The notes under the pieces: generated by a model
What the model saw: the letters and a program-made list of their open reading frames with translations, nothing else
What the model was told of the DNA's origin: nothing
Database searches by the model: none
Source of the DNA: Alphaproteobacteria bacterium
Lineage (GTDB): Bacteria > Pseudomonadota > Alphaproteobacteria > TMED109
Length of the DNA stretch: 64,000 nt
Assembly (NCBI GenBank): GCA_022825705.1
Contig: JAJDWH010000036.1
Location: forward strand, 62,001 to 126,000
Direction of reading: 5' to 3'
In this document: positions 35,029 to 46,796 of the stretch, one piece after another
How the letters are laid out: every line of letters starts with the position of its first letter
Position numbering within the stretch: position 1 is the stretch's first letter
Translations under genes and position numbers: made by a program

Positions 35029-36011
35029 AGGTCTGCGTGTTCGGGGCCGGCGCGATCGGCGGGCTCGTGGGCGCCCGGCTCGCGCGGAACGGTGTCGATG
35101 TCTCGTTGATCGCCCGGGGGCCGCACCTCGCGGCCATGCGCGAACGGGGCTTGCGCTGCAGCGGGATCGACCCCGACGACGATTTCACCGTGCAGCTTCC
35201 GGCGACGGACGATCCGGCAGAACTCGGCATCCAGGACATCGTGTTCGTGGGCCTGAAGGCGCACTCGGCGGCCGAAGCCGCCGACACGATGACCCCGCTC
35301 CTCGGCCCCGACACGGCCGTGGTGCCGGCCGTCAACGGCTTTCCGTGGTGGTACTTCCACGGGTTTGGTGATCCGTACGAGGGGCACCAGGTCCATGCCG
35401 TCGACCCCCGGGGCGCGCAGTGGAATGCGATCGGTCCCGACCGGGTGGTGGGCTGCGTGGTGTATCCCGCCGCCGACCTGCCGGCCCCCGGCCACGTGCG
35501 CCATACCGAGGGCAGCCGCATGCTGGTCGGAGAGCCGGACGGCGCGGTCAGCGACCGCGCCAAGGTCATTGGACGCATGCTGACCGAGGCCGGCTTCCGG
35601 GCGCCGGTTCGCCGCAGCCTGCGGAGCGACGTCTGGATGAAACTCTGGGGCAACCTCGCGTTCAACCCGGTCAGCGCCCTCACGGGCGGGACGCTGGAGG
35701 AGCTTGCCGCCGATCCGGCAGTGCGCAGCGTCATCCGGGCGATGATGCAGGAAGGCGAGCAGGTCGCGAACGCGCTCGGCGTCAAGTTCCCGCTCGACAT
35801 CGAGACCCGGATCGATGGCGCCGGCGCGGTCGGTCCGCACAAGTCCTCGACGCTGCAGGATCTGGAGCAGGGCCGGCCACTCGAGATCGACGCCCTGACC
35901 CTGGCCGTCTCCGAAGTCGGGAAGCTGGTCGGGGTCGAGACACCGACGATCGACCTTGTCTACGCCCTGGTCCGGCAGCGTGCGATCACGAAGGGATGCA
36001 TGCCGGCGTGA
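35025..36011 (+). CDS. Ketopantoate reductase family protein (PanE/ApbA-like)
   Basis: A 328-residue NADPH-dependent 2-dehydropantoate 2-reductase family protein. PanE makes pantoate for CoA. The N-terminal Rossmann motif is VFGAGAIGGLVGARLA, and the catalytic Lys lies in VWMKLWGNLAFNPVSALTGG. The C-terminal helical domain is present to the end. It starts with GTG at 35025 in a GTGA overlap with the acyl-CoA ligase. That context suggests the true substrate may be another 2-oxoacid; members of this family outside pan operons often are not PanE. Confidence 0.88.
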   Translation: MKVCVFGAGAIGGLVGARLARNGVDVSLIARGPHLAAMRERGLRCSGIDPDDDFTVQLPATDDPAELGIQDIVFVGLKAHSAAEAADTMTPLLGPDTAVVPAVNGFPWWYFHGFGDPYEGHQVHAVDPRGAQWNAIGPDRVVGCVVYPAADLPAPGHVRHTEGSRMLVGEPDGAVSDRAKVIGRMLTEAGFRAPVRRSLRSDVWMKLWGNLAFNPVSALTGGTLEELAADPAVRSVIRAMMQEGEQVANALGVKFPLDIETRIDGAGAVGPHKSSTLQDLEQGRPLEIDALTLAVSEVGKLVGVETPTIDLVYALVRQRAITKGCMPA

Positions 36012-36847
36012 CTGCCGCTGGTCGCCCGCCGACCGCCTCGTCCAAGGTCCCGCAACTCTTCGACCGAACGGCGGTGCGGCGACGCCTGGCGCGCAGCGCG
36101 CGCATGGAACCGCCCGACCTGCTCCGTGCTTCGGCCCGGACGCTCCTGGAGCGGCTCGACGAATTTCAGCATTCGCCGACAGCGTGCCTCCTGCTGGGCG
36201 CGCGGCACCGCTCGCTGGTCCACGCGGTCCAATGTCACGCCCGGATCGATCACCTGACAGTCCTCGCCCCGGACGCCGTCTGCGCGGTCACCGCCCCAGC
36301 CGATGCCGTCGTCGGCGACGAGGAACTCCTTCCCTTCGCCGCCGAGGCCTTCGATGCGGTGCTGGCGCCGCTGGCGCTGCATCGGGTGAACGACCTCCCC
36401 GGCGCCTTCGTCCAAATTCGCCGCATTCTCCGCCCCGGCGGGTTGTTCCTGGCAACGCTGCCCGCAGAGGAGACGCTGCGTGAACTCCGAGAGGTCCTGC
36501 TGGAGGCCGAGGCGACCACCACCGGCGGGGCGGCACTCCGGGTGCCACCGTTCGCCGATGTGCAGACGTTGGGCAACCTGCTGCCCCGCGCCGGCTTCGC
36601 CATGCCCGTTGCCGACATCGACCGGCGACAGCTGGGCTTCCGAAACGTGGGCGTCCTGCTGCGGACGTTGGCCCGCGCCGGAGAGCGGGGCGGGCTGCGC
36701 ACGTCGGAGGAAGGCCGTCTCGAGCGGCCGACGTTCCTGGAAGCATGCCGTCTCTACGAGGCGCGTTACCCGCAGCCCGGCGGCGGCATCACCGCGTCGC
36801 TGGATCTCGTGACGTTGACGGGCCGGGTGCCGCCAGAGCCGAGCTAG
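36008..36847 (+). CDS. Methyltransferase-fold protein, NDUFAF5/BioC-like
   Basis: A 279-residue SAM-methyltransferase-fold protein. The N-terminal PQLFDRTAVRRRLARSA resembles the 'FDR...RRR..RA' start of alphaproteobacterial NDUFAF5 homologues, which help assemble respiratory complex I by modifying an arginine. The SAM motif is weak (VLAPDAVCAV), and post-I LPFAAEAFDAVLAPLALHRVNDLPGAF is clear. GTG at 36008 is chosen because it forms a GTGA overlap with the preceding stop; an ATG at 35996 is directly abutted by its GAAGGG. No complex I gene is nearby. Confidence 0.78.
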   Translation: MTAAGRPPTASSKVPQLFDRTAVRRRLARSARMEPPDLLRASARTLLERLDEFQHSPTACLLLGARHRSLVHAVQCHARIDHLTVLAPDAVCAVTAPADAVVGDEELLPFAAEAFDAVLAPLALHRVNDLPGAFVQIRRILRPGGLFLATLPAEETLRELREVLLEAEATTTGGAALRVPPFADVQTLGNLLPRAGFAMPVADIDRRQLGFRNVGVLLRTLARAGERGGLRTSEEGRLERPTFLEACRLYEARYPQPGGGITASLDLVTLTGRVPPEPS

Positions 36848-36946
36848 GCGGCCGCCAGCAGTTCCGGTTCGCGGTGTCGGCAGAGCGCTGGTGCCGCGGC
36901 GCGGGATGGCCCACGGCAGGTCGCCGGGGTCAGGCCCCGGATGATG

Positions 36947-37372
36947 TCAGGCGGACAGCAGGGCCCTCAGGTGCGGAGTCAGCGGCCGGTCGGCGGCCGG
37001 CATCGCCAGCGTGTCGAGCTGGGCCGTCGACACCCATGCCAGTTCCTGCAGCTCGCGCGGCCTGGGCTCCCCGGTCCAGCGGCGCAGGACAAACACGGGC
37101 ATCAGGAGATGCATGGCGTCGTAGCCATGGCTCGCGAAGGTCAGCGGCTCCAGGTCAGCCGGCTCCGCCACCAGGCCGAGCTCCTCCGCCAGTTCCCGCA
37201 CCAGGGCGGCCTCCGGCGTCTCCCCGTGTTCGACCTTGCCGCCGGGCAACTCCCAGAGCCCAGCCATCGGTTTCCCTGGAGGGCGGCGCGTCAGCAGCAG
37301 CCGTGCCTCGGCGTTCACCAGTGCTCCGGCAACCACCAGTACCAGCGGCAGATCAGCTCCGGTAGTCGGCAT
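36947..37372 (-). CDS. mutT: 8-oxo-dGTP diphosphatase MutT
   Basis: A 141-residue Nudix hydrolase that removes oxidised dGTP from the nucleotide pool. The Nudix box is complete (GGKVEHGETPEAALVRELAEEL, with the REL.EEL core), preceded by LLLTRRPPGKPMAGLWELP, typical of MutT. The ATG at 37372 starts 20 bases inside the end of argJ, and the longer upstream frame is only an argJ shadow. This argJ-mutT overlap is common in alphaproteobacteria. Confidence 0.9.
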   Translation of the reverse strand: MPTTGADLPLVLVVAGALVNAEARLLLTRRPPGKPMAGLWELPGGKVEHGETPEAALVRELAEELGLVAEPADLEPLTFASHGYDAMHLLMPVFVLRRWTGEPRPRELQELAWVSTAQLDTLAMPAADRPLTPHLRALLSA

Positions 37373-38585
37373 TGATAGCGATGTATCCGTGCGTGAGGTC
37401 GCAGGTCCAGACCGTGGCGGCCGCGGTTCCGGCACCCAGGGACACCTCCAGCGAGATCTCGGAACCCTGCATGTGGTCGGCCACGGGCGCTTCGTCGTAG
37501 CCGGGCACGACGCTGCCGCCGCGCGCAACCGGGATGCCGCCGATGCTGATCCCGACGCGCTCCGCGCGCACGGGCACGCCAGCCTTGCCCACCGCCATCA
37601 CGATACGGCCCCAGTTTGCGTCTTCCCCCGCGACCGCGGTCTTCACCAACGGCGAATTGGCGATGGAGAACGCCGCGGCGCGCGCGTGGGCCTGACGAGC
37701 GGCATCCCGAACCGTCACCGTCACCAGCTTGGTGGCGCCTTCTCCGTCCCGGACGATCTGGCGCGCCAGGTCAGCCATCACGCCCTCCAGCGCCTCGCGG
37801 AACGCGGCGAGCCGGGCATCGTCCGCCGATTCGATGGGTGTCTCGGCCGCCGCCGCGCGGGTCGCGAACAAGGCGCACGTGTCGCTCGTGGACGTGTCGC
37901 TGTCGACGGTGATGGAATTGAACGTCCGGTCCGTGAGCGGGCCAAGCAGGTCGTCGAGGACGTGGCCCGGCAGATCCGCATCGGTGAACACGAAGGCGAG
38001 CATGGTCCCCATGTCCGGCGCAATCATCCCCGAGCCTTTCGCGATGCCGCCGATAGCCACCCGGCGCCCGTCGATGCTGGTCTCCGCACACGCTCCCTTC
38101 GGGAACGTGTCCGTCGTCATGATCGCTTCGGCGGCGGCCTCCCAACCCGCTTCGCCGCCGCCGGCAGCGATCGCGGGCACGGCCTTCACGATTTCCGGCA
38201 ACGGCAGCGGCTCGCCGATGACCCCGGTCGACGCCACGTAGACCTCGTGCGACTTGCAGCCGAGGACGTCGGCGACGGCTTCGGCCGTGGCCCGCACCGC
38301 GGCGCGGCCAGGCTGACCGGTGAAGGCATTGGCGTTGCCCGAATTCACCACTAGGCCGCGGGCCCGGCGATACCGCCGCACCCGCTTGCACCAGAGCACC
38401 GCTGGCGAAGCCGTGCGCGACCGGGTCAGGCGTACGGCGGCGGTCGCGGCTTCCGGCAGGCTGGCGATCAGCAGGTCGTTCCGCCCCGGCGTGCGGATGC
38501 CGCAGTGGCCCGACGCGAGGACGACGCCCGGAATGTCCGGCATGTCCGGGAAGCGGGGCGGGGCGAGAGGGGCGCGTTCAGACAT
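37353..38585 (-). CDS. argJ: Bifunctional ornithine acetyltransferase / N-acetylglutamate synthase ArgJ
   Basis: A 410-residue Ntn-type enzyme of the cyclic arginine pathway, transferring acetyl from N-acetylornithine to glutamate. It is made as one chain that cleaves itself before Thr194. The region reads KGSGMIAPDMGTMLAF; the nucleophile Thr is kept while the residue before it is Gly instead of the more common Ala. GNANAFTG, STGVIGEPLP and DSDTSTSDT are also present. The ATG at 38585 has no strong Shine-Dalgarno. It is divergent from secA, separated by 378 bases. Confidence 0.95.
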   Translation of the reverse strand: MSERAPLAPPRFPDMPDIPGVVLASGHCGIRTPGRNDLLIASLPEAATAAVRLTRSRTASPAVLWCKRVRRYRRARGLVVNSGNANAFTGQPGRAAVRATAEAVADVLGCKSHEVYVASTGVIGEPLPLPEIVKAVPAIAAGGGEAGWEAAAEAIMTTDTFPKGACAETSIDGRRVAIGGIAKGSGMIAPDMGTMLAFVFTDADLPGHVLDDLLGPLTDRTFNSITVDSDTSTSDTCALFATRAAAAETPIESADDARLAAFREALEGVMADLARQIVRDGEGATKLVTVTVRDAARQAHARAAAFSIANSPLVKTAVAGEDANWGRIVMAVGKAGVPVRAERVGISIGGIPVARGGSVVPGYDEAPVADHMQGSEISLEVSLGAGTAAATVWTCDLTHGYIAINADYRS

Positions 38586-38963
38586 CACATCAACCGAGCG
38601 GCAGCCCGAGCACGGGGTTCTGGCTCGGCAACGCCTTCGCGGGACGAATGCCCTTCCGGGTTTCCGGACGCCATCGACACGCGCCGAGCGGGCGCGCATT
38701 GTAGGGGCTCGCGTGGCGGAATCCGAAAACGTGTTAGGATTGAGGCCGCCTGCGACGGGTTCGGTTCGGCCCTGGTACAGGCGGGACAGGACGGGGACTT
38801 CCGTCTTCCGTGACAGCGGCAGAACGCGGGGCGAAACCCCGGGTGACCGAAGCAGTGCCTTCGCGCGCCGCCGGAACGGTATCGGAAGTCGTTTCCGGCG
38901 GTCCTATATAGGTCCCCATCGAAAGCTGTTGCCGGGGCTCGCGCTCCCCCGGAAAAGGCCGCA
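38586..38963. other. argJ-secA divergent region
   Basis: 378 bases without a credible gene, carrying the argJ 5' region and the hairpin-rich secA leader described separately. Open frames on the minus strand here (for example 38734-39015) run into secA antisense and show no family resemblance. Confidence 0.6.
38735..38912 (+). ncRNA. Candidate structured leader RNA upstream of secA
   Basis: A chain of hairpins precedes secA. CCGCCTG (38746-38752) pairs with CAGGCGG (38778-38784). GACGG (38790-38794) pairs with CCGTC (38801-38805). CGGGG (38827-38831) pairs with CCCCG (38837-38841) around CGAAA. CCGCCGGAA (38868-38876) pairs perfectly with TTCCGGCGG (38893-38901). A 10-bp palindrome CCTATATAGG follows at 38903-38912. 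A -10-like TAGGAT at 38735-38740 would start a transcript at the first stem, but no good -35 was found. It matches no RNA family I know. It could be a regulatory leader or a small RNA. Confidence 0.4.
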
Positions 38964-41599
<2,636 letters not shown>

Positions 41600-41603
<4 letters not shown>

Positions 41604-42352
41604 CCGGGGCGGACGGCGGCCAGAATGTAGTTCACCGACACGTCGTCGCTGACCTCCCAGCCCCCGCCAAGCGCGCGGTAGCTCAATCCCCGAATCGCCG
41701 TCACCTGCAGGCCTTCCGCCTCGAGCGGGCCCGCAAATTCGGACGGCCGGACAAACTGCGAGAACCGATGCGTGCCGCGCGGCAGCAGCCCCAGGACGTA
41801 CTCGGCGCCCACAATGGCCTTAGCCAGCGCTGCGAGCGTCCGATTCAGCGTGGATCCGACGAGCACGCCGCCGGGCGCCAGGCACGTCGCCGCCTGGCGC
41901 AGGAACGCCTCCGGGTCCGGGACATGCTCCACCACCTCGAGCGCGGTTACCAGGTCGAACCGGCGGGCCCGCGCGGCGAGGTCGGCCAGGGACGAGTCCC
42001 GGTAGTCGATCTCAAGCCCTTCGACGGCAGCGTGGCGGCGCGCCACCTCCAACTGGGCTGACGCCGCGTCGATCGCGGTCACGCGCGCGCCCATGCGGGC
42101 CAGCGGCTCGGCCACCAGGCCCGCGCCGCAGCCGATGTCGAGCGCCCGTACGTGGCGCAGGGGGGCGCGGCCACGGGCATCCGAACCTCGGCTCGCGGTG
42201 ACCTGATCGCGGATGAATGCGAGCCGCGCCGGGTTCATGGCGTGGAGCGGTGCCATGGGGCCATTCGGGTCCCACCACTCGGCCGCAAGCTTGTCGAAGC
42301 GGGCGATTTCGTCCGGATCGACGTCGACGGACGATGCGTCGGCACGGGCCAT
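41600..42352 (-). CDS. ubiG: Ubiquinone O-methyltransferase UbiG
   Basis: A 250-residue SAM-dependent methyltransferase that carries out both O-methylations in ubiquinone synthesis. It begins with the family landmark [26 protein letters not shown], then the SAM motif [16 protein letters not shown], and [11 protein letters not shown]. The C-terminal [13 protein letters not shown] and SVNYILA are typical. The ATG at 42352 has AAGGAG six bases before it; the frame is open further but non-coding. It is divergent from lysC, a common alphaproteobacterial pairing. Confidence 0.96.
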
Positions 42353-42530
42353 GACGGACTCCTTCACAGGATTCCTCTCCCTGTCGGCGCTCGCAGCCGG
42401 AGCAGGAGTCGAATCCACGCCCGTACTATGCCATTTTCTGAAGGTGCGGCCCCGCATGCGGACTCGGCCGTCTCCATGACAACACTGGTCCGGACCGCGG
42501 GATCCGCGGCACCCGGCGGGTCCGGCGCAG

Positions 42531-43751
42531 ATGGCACGCATCGTCTTCAAGTTCGGCGGAACCTCCGTTTCGGACGTGGCCCACGTGCGGCGGGTCGCGG
42601 CCCGCGTCGTCAAGGCCTTTCAGGCCGGTGACGAAGCCGCGGTGGTGGTATCGGCAATGGCTGGGACGACGGATCAGCTGGACCACTGGACGCGCGAGAT
42701 CGGCGGCATGATGGACGCGCGCGAGTACGACACCGTCGTCGCAGCCGGCGAGCAGATCACCGCCGGCCTGATGGCGCTGGCGCTCCAGTCGGAGGGATTG
42801 ATGGCCCGGTCGTGGCTGGGATGGCAATTGCCGATCAAAACCGACGACGCCCATGCCCGCGCCCGAATTCGTCACATTCACGCCGCCGAGATCGAAGACC
42901 GGCTTGCCCGCCGTGAAATCCCGGTGCTGGCGGGATTCCAGGGCATTGCTTCGACCGGCCGCATCACGACCCTCGGACGCGGCGGCTCGGATACCTCCGC
43001 GGTGGCCATTGCCGCGGCCCTCAACGCCGACCGGTGCGACATCTACACGGATGTCGAGGGGGTCTTTACCGCGGATCCGAGGATTGTCCCGTCGGCACGG
43101 CGGATTGAACGCATTGCCTACGAGGAAATGGTCGAACTGGCCTCGCTCGGCGCGCGGGTCCTGGAGACCCGGGCAGTCGAAATGGCCATGCGCAACGGCG
43201 TGAGCGTCCAGGTACGCTCAAGCTTCCACGACACGCCCGGCACGCTGCTGGTGGACGAGGACGAGATCATGGAACAGGACGTAGTCACCGGGGTCACGTA
43301 CAGCCGTGACGAAGCCAAGCTCACCCTGACGGGAGTTCACGACAAGCCGGGCGTCTCGGCCAGCATCTTCGGGCCGCTCGCGGCGGAAGGCGTGAACGTG
43401 GACATGATCGTGCAGTCGGGCTCGCACGGGGGCGAACGGATCAACTACACGTTCACCGTGGTGGAGCGCGACATGGAGCGCGCGGTCCGCGCCATCGAGG
43501 ACGCGCGGAACGAGATCGGGTTCGATTCGATCGTGGCCGACGCGAATGTCGCCAAGGTCTCGATCGTCGGGCTGGGCATGCGCACCCGACCCGGCGTCGC
43601 GCAGACGATGTTCGCGACGCTGGCCGAACGTGGCATCAATCTCCAGGTCATCTCCACCTCGGAACTGAAGATCAGCGTGCTTATCGACGAGACCGCGACC
43701 GAAGAAGCCGTTCGTGCCCTGCACGCCGCCTACGGACTCGATTCGGCATAG
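42531..43751 (+). CDS. lysC: Aspartate kinase LysC
   Basis: A 406-residue kinase for the first step from aspartate to lysine, threonine, methionine and meso-diaminopimelate. The kinase domain starts with IVFKFGGTSVSDVAHVRRVA and has TLGRGGSDTSAVAIAAAL. The C-terminal third carries two ACT domains (about residues 265-405) for feedback control by lysine and/or threonine, with VSIVGLGMRTRPGVA in the second. The length fits the beta-type monofunctional enzyme. It is followed 96 bases later by ptsP. Confidence 0.97.
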   Translation: MARIVFKFGGTSVSDVAHVRRVAARVVKAFQAGDEAAVVVSAMAGTTDQLDHWTREIGGMMDAREYDTVVAAGEQITAGLMALALQSEGLMARSWLGWQLPIKTDDAHARARIRHIHAAEIEDRLARREIPVLAGFQGIASTGRITTLGRGGSDTSAVAIAAALNADRCDIYTDVEGVFTADPRIVPSARRIERIAYEEMVELASLGARVLETRAVEMAMRNGVSVQVRSSFHDTPGTLLVDEDEIMEQDVVTGVTYSRDEAKLTLTGVHDKPGVSASIFGPLAAEGVNVDMIVQSGSHGGERINYTFTVVERDMERAVRAIEDARNEIGFDSIVADANVAKVSIVGLGMRTRPGVAQTMFATLAERGINLQVISTSELKISVLIDETATEEAVRALHAAYGLDSA

Positions 43752-43847
43752 CACGCCCCGGCCGGCGCATGACCGGCGAATCAAGGGCACAATGGGCCTC
43801 CTGCCATGACCGGGATCGGGCGTTCCGACACGCCGAGGAGGTCAGCC

Positions 43848-46106
43848 ATGCCGACGCCGCCCGAACCGCGCCGCCTCCTGGCCCGCGTGCAGAAGATCAT
43901 GGGTGGCCGGAGATCGGCCAATGCCCGCCTCGGGCAGGTGGTTCGGGAAGTGGCCGAGGCGATGGGCTCGGACGTTTGCTCATGCTACCTCCGTCGGGCC
44001 GGCGACCTGCTGGAGCTGTTCGCCACCCAGGGTCTTGACCGCCGGGCGGTCCACCGAACCCGGCTGCGCCTGGGTGAAGGACTGGTCGGCGCGGTCGCTG
44101 CCCGCGGGGAACCCCTGGTAATCGAGGATGCGCCCTCACATCCCCGCTTCGCCTTTCGGCCGGAGACCGGCGAGGAACCGTTCCATGCGTTCCTGGGCGT
44201 GCCGCTCCTGCGCGGCGGGCGATCGGTCGGGGTGCTCGTCATCCAGAGCCGCGAAACCCGTACCTACGTCGACGCCGACATCGAGACCCTGCAAACCGTG
44301 GCCACGGTACTGGCCGACCTCGTCAGCCGCGAGCGCCTCGTGGACCCGGTGGAACTGGCGGAGGCCAGCGGGAACGTCATGCTCCCCCGTCGGTTCCAGG
44401 GAACGCCGCTGGCGGGCGGGGTCGGGCTCGGTCAGGTTGTCCACCATGGCCCGGCAACGGTGTTACGCAACACGGTCGCCGAGGATCCCGACGTCGAGCG
44501 GGCGCGGCTCCGCACCGCAATCGCCGAACTGACCGCCGATCTCGACCACATGGCCGCCACCGTCGAATCGACGGGCGGCCGGGTCGAACGCGAGATCCTC
44601 GACGCCTTTCGGCTGTTCGTGGCCAGTTCCGGCTGGATTCGCCGCATGCACGAGCATGTCGAAGCGGGATTGACGGCAGACGGCGCAGTCATCCAGGTGC
44701 AGGAGGAGACGCGCGCCCGGATGCTGCACTTGCCGGACGCCTACCTCCGCGAGCGTCTCGCCGACTTCGATGACCTGGCCAACCGCCTGCGCTCCCTGCT
44801 GGCCAATGACAGCGAACGTGAACCCTATCCGGAAGACGTCGTGGTGGTGGCTCGCGAAATCGGGCCGGCGGCCCTGTTGGAGTACGGGATCGAGCGAATC
44901 CGGGGACTGGTGCTGGAAGGCGGATCCCCGTCCATGCACGTCTCCATTCTGGCGCGCAGCCTCGGCATTCCTGTCGTCGGGCAGGTACGGGAGGCGACAC
45001 TGCATTGCGAGGAGGCCACCCTCCTTGCCTTGAACGGTGATTCCGGCGAAGTGTTCATCGACCCGCCGGAAGACGTGTTGGAACAGTTCCGAAGCCTGCT
45101 CCGGGCCGGCACCGCCGACGCCGAGTGGCACGAGCAGATCCGCCTGTTCCCGGCATCCACCCTCGACGGGGTCTCGGTCTCGCTGCAGATCAATGCGGGG
45201 TTTGCCGCGGACGCGGACCAGATCGTGGCCACCGGCGCTGACGGCATTGGATTGTACCGCACCGAGTTGTCGTTCCTGCTGCAGCGCACGCATCTTGATG
45301 CGGACCGGCAGGAGGCGCTCTACGGCGAAGTGCTGAGGCGCGCGGCCGGCCATCCGGTGACGTTCCGCACGCTGGACCTCGGCGGCGACAAACGTATCGA
45401 CTCTCTCGAGACCTACCGGCACGGAGCCCGCAACCCGGCGCTGGGGTGGCGCGGGGTCCGGACGGCTTTCGACCAGCCGCAGCTCCTCAAGGAACAGCTC
45501 CGCGCGCTGCTCCGTGCGCACGCGGGCCGGCCCATGCGCGTGATGTTCCCGATGGTGGCCAACGGGACGGACCTCGAACGTGCGCGCGCCGTGCTGAAGC
45601 ACGCGCTGGCTGCCCACAAGGCGGACGGCGGTGTCCCCCCCGATCGCCTGCAGGTCGGCGTCATGATCGAGGTGCCGGCCCTTGTCTGGCAGGCCGGAAC
45701 CGTCCTGCGCGAGGTCGACTTCGTATCCGTGGGGACCAACGACTTCACGGCGTTCCTGTACGCCCGGGACCGGGGCGATCCCGTACTTACCCAGCGGTAC
45801 CCGTTCCTGTCGGGCCCGCCGCTGACCGCACTCCGGACCCTGGTCAAGAGCGCCCGCCACCGCAACGTGGAATTGTCGGTCTGCGGGGAGGTTGCCGGCC
45901 AGCCGCTGGCGGCCCTGGCGCTGATCGCCATCGGCGTGCGCAGCCTGTCCATGAGCCCGGCATCGGTCGGTCCCGTCAAGACCGCCATCCGGAGCTTCTG
46001 GATGGGGAAAGCCGAGTCTTACCTCAAACGGCTCATCCGCACCTCTCCCGGTAACTTCCGGCCCCAGTTTCAGAATTTTGTGCGGGACCACGGAGTTCGC
46101 ATCTAG
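43848..46106 (+). CDS. ptsP: PEP-protein phosphotransferase PtsP (enzyme I-Ntr)
   Basis: A 752-residue first enzyme of the nitrogen phosphotransferase system. It takes phosphate from PEP and passes it to NPr, linking nitrogen and carbon status. A GAF domain covers about residues 15-160 (VCSCYLRRAGDLLELFATQG). The enzyme I part has the phospho-His loop GGSPSMHVSILARSLGIPVVG and the PEP-binding GIGLYRTELSFLLQ and VGTNDFTAFLYARDR. The ATG at 43848 is chosen over 43806 because AGGAGG (43836-43841) lies six bases upstream. NPr and EIIA-Ntr are not in the window. Confidence 0.95.
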   Translation: MPTPPEPRRLLARVQKIMGGRRSANARLGQVVREVAEAMGSDVCSCYLRRAGDLLELFATQGLDRRAVHRTRLRLGEGLVGAVAARGEPLVIEDAPSHPRFAFRPETGEEPFHAFLGVPLLRGGRSVGVLVIQSRETRTYVDADIETLQTVATVLADLVSRERLVDPVELAEASGNVMLPRRFQGTPLAGGVGLGQVVHHGPATVLRNTVAEDPDVERARLRTAIAELTADLDHMAATVESTGGRVEREILDAFRLFVASSGWIRRMHEHVEAGLTADGAVIQVQEETRARMLHLPDAYLRERLADFDDLANRLRSLLANDSEREPYPEDVVVVAREIGPAALLEYGIERIRGLVLEGGSPSMHVSILARSLGIPVVGQVREATLHCEEATLLALNGDSGEVFIDPPEDVLEQFRSLLRAGTADAEWHEQIRLFPASTLDGVSVSLQINAGFAADADQIVATGADGIGLYRTELSFLLQRTHLDADRQEALYGEVLRRAAGHPVTFRTLDLGGDKRIDSLETYRHGARNPALGWRGVRTAFDQPQLLKEQLRALLRAHAGRPMRVMFPMVANGTDLERARAVLKHALAAHKADGGVPPDRLQVGVMIEVPALVWQAGTVLREVDFVSVGTNDFTAFLYARDRGDPVLTQRYPFLSGPPLTALRTLVKSARHRNVELSVCGEVAGQPLAALALIAIGVRSLSMSPASVGPVKTAIRSFWMGKAESYLKRLIRTSPGNFRPQFQNFVRDHGVRI

Positions 46107-46205
46107 TGCCCGGCTGCTGTATGCTGGCGCACCGCCACGGGTGACGCCCGCCGAGATGCAGGGTAGCGAACGCTCCTGCGCGGCGGTCGTCGCATGTGAA
46201 CATGG

Positions 46206-46796
46206 GTGACTGGGCCACGATCGGTCGTTATGCCGGTAATTTCCCCCGCCGTAGTTGCAAATCAGCTCCAACTGCGGCTGCCCCGAACCCCCTCGACAGC
46301 AATCGGAAACAAGCTTGCGGAGGCGGGCGAGCTGTTGCGGAGCACGCGGGAACAGCTTGGCCTTTCCCTGGCCGAGGTGAACCGGGACCTGCGTATATCC
46401 CGAACCCAGCTCACCTACATGGAGGCAGGGGAATTCGAACGAATCTCCACTGTCCCCGCGCTTCGCGACGGTCACGTGCGCACGTACGCGCTGTACCTCG
46501 GCGTTGACCTGCAGCCGATCATGGATGCCGTGCACAGCCAGGCCGCGGATGACGCGGCCGCGGAGCACGAACCCCTCTATCCGCCGCCACCGCGCCGCAA
46601 CCCCATGGCCTACGTGATGATGGGCATTTCGCTAGTCATCCTGGTCCTCTTGATCATGGCGTGGGACCGCTTGTCGACAGTGGAGGCCTACTTGCCGGCG
46701 GACGGCGTCGAGGCCGCCGGCCTCGAATCGCCCACGGCGACCGTACCTTCAAGCTCGCTGCAACGAATAGGGATACAGAGCGAGTTCAGCGAGTGA
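46206..46796 (+). CDS. Small RodZ-like helix-turn-helix membrane protein
   Basis: A 196-residue protein with a Cro/C1-type helix-turn-helix at about residues 35-100 ([20 protein letters not shown], then [16 protein letters not shown] and the RodZ-like [19 protein letters not shown]). A single membrane segment follows ([20 protein letters not shown], about 133-152) and then a 44-residue tail. RodZ anchors MreB and shapes the cell; full RodZ has a large periplasmic beta domain (DUF4115) that is missing here. The start is uncertain: GTG at 46206 or ATG at 46230. Its stop overlaps the ispG GTG. Confidence 0.8.
   Translation: MTGPRSVVMPVISPAVVANQLQLRLPRTPSTAIGNKLAEAGELLRSTREQLGLSLAEVNRDLRISRTQLTYMEAGEFERISTVPALRDGHVRTYALYLGVDLQPIMDAVHSQAADDAAAEHEPLYPPPPRRNPMAYVMMGISLVILVLLIMAWDRLSTVEAYLPADGVEAAGLESPTATVPSSSLQRIGIQSEFSE

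Noticed and set aside
38822..38860. Resemblance of GGGGCGAAACCCCGGGTGAC and GAAGCAGTGCC to a cobalamin riboswitch or SRP RNA
   Set aside because: The B12-box (GCCACTG-type) and the SRP GGAAGG tetraloop core are not present, and secA is not a B12-regulated gene.
44463..46568. A 701-codon minus-strand open frame opposite ptsP
   Set aside because: Same composition artefact. The ptsP frame has a Shine-Dalgarno and all enzyme I motifs.
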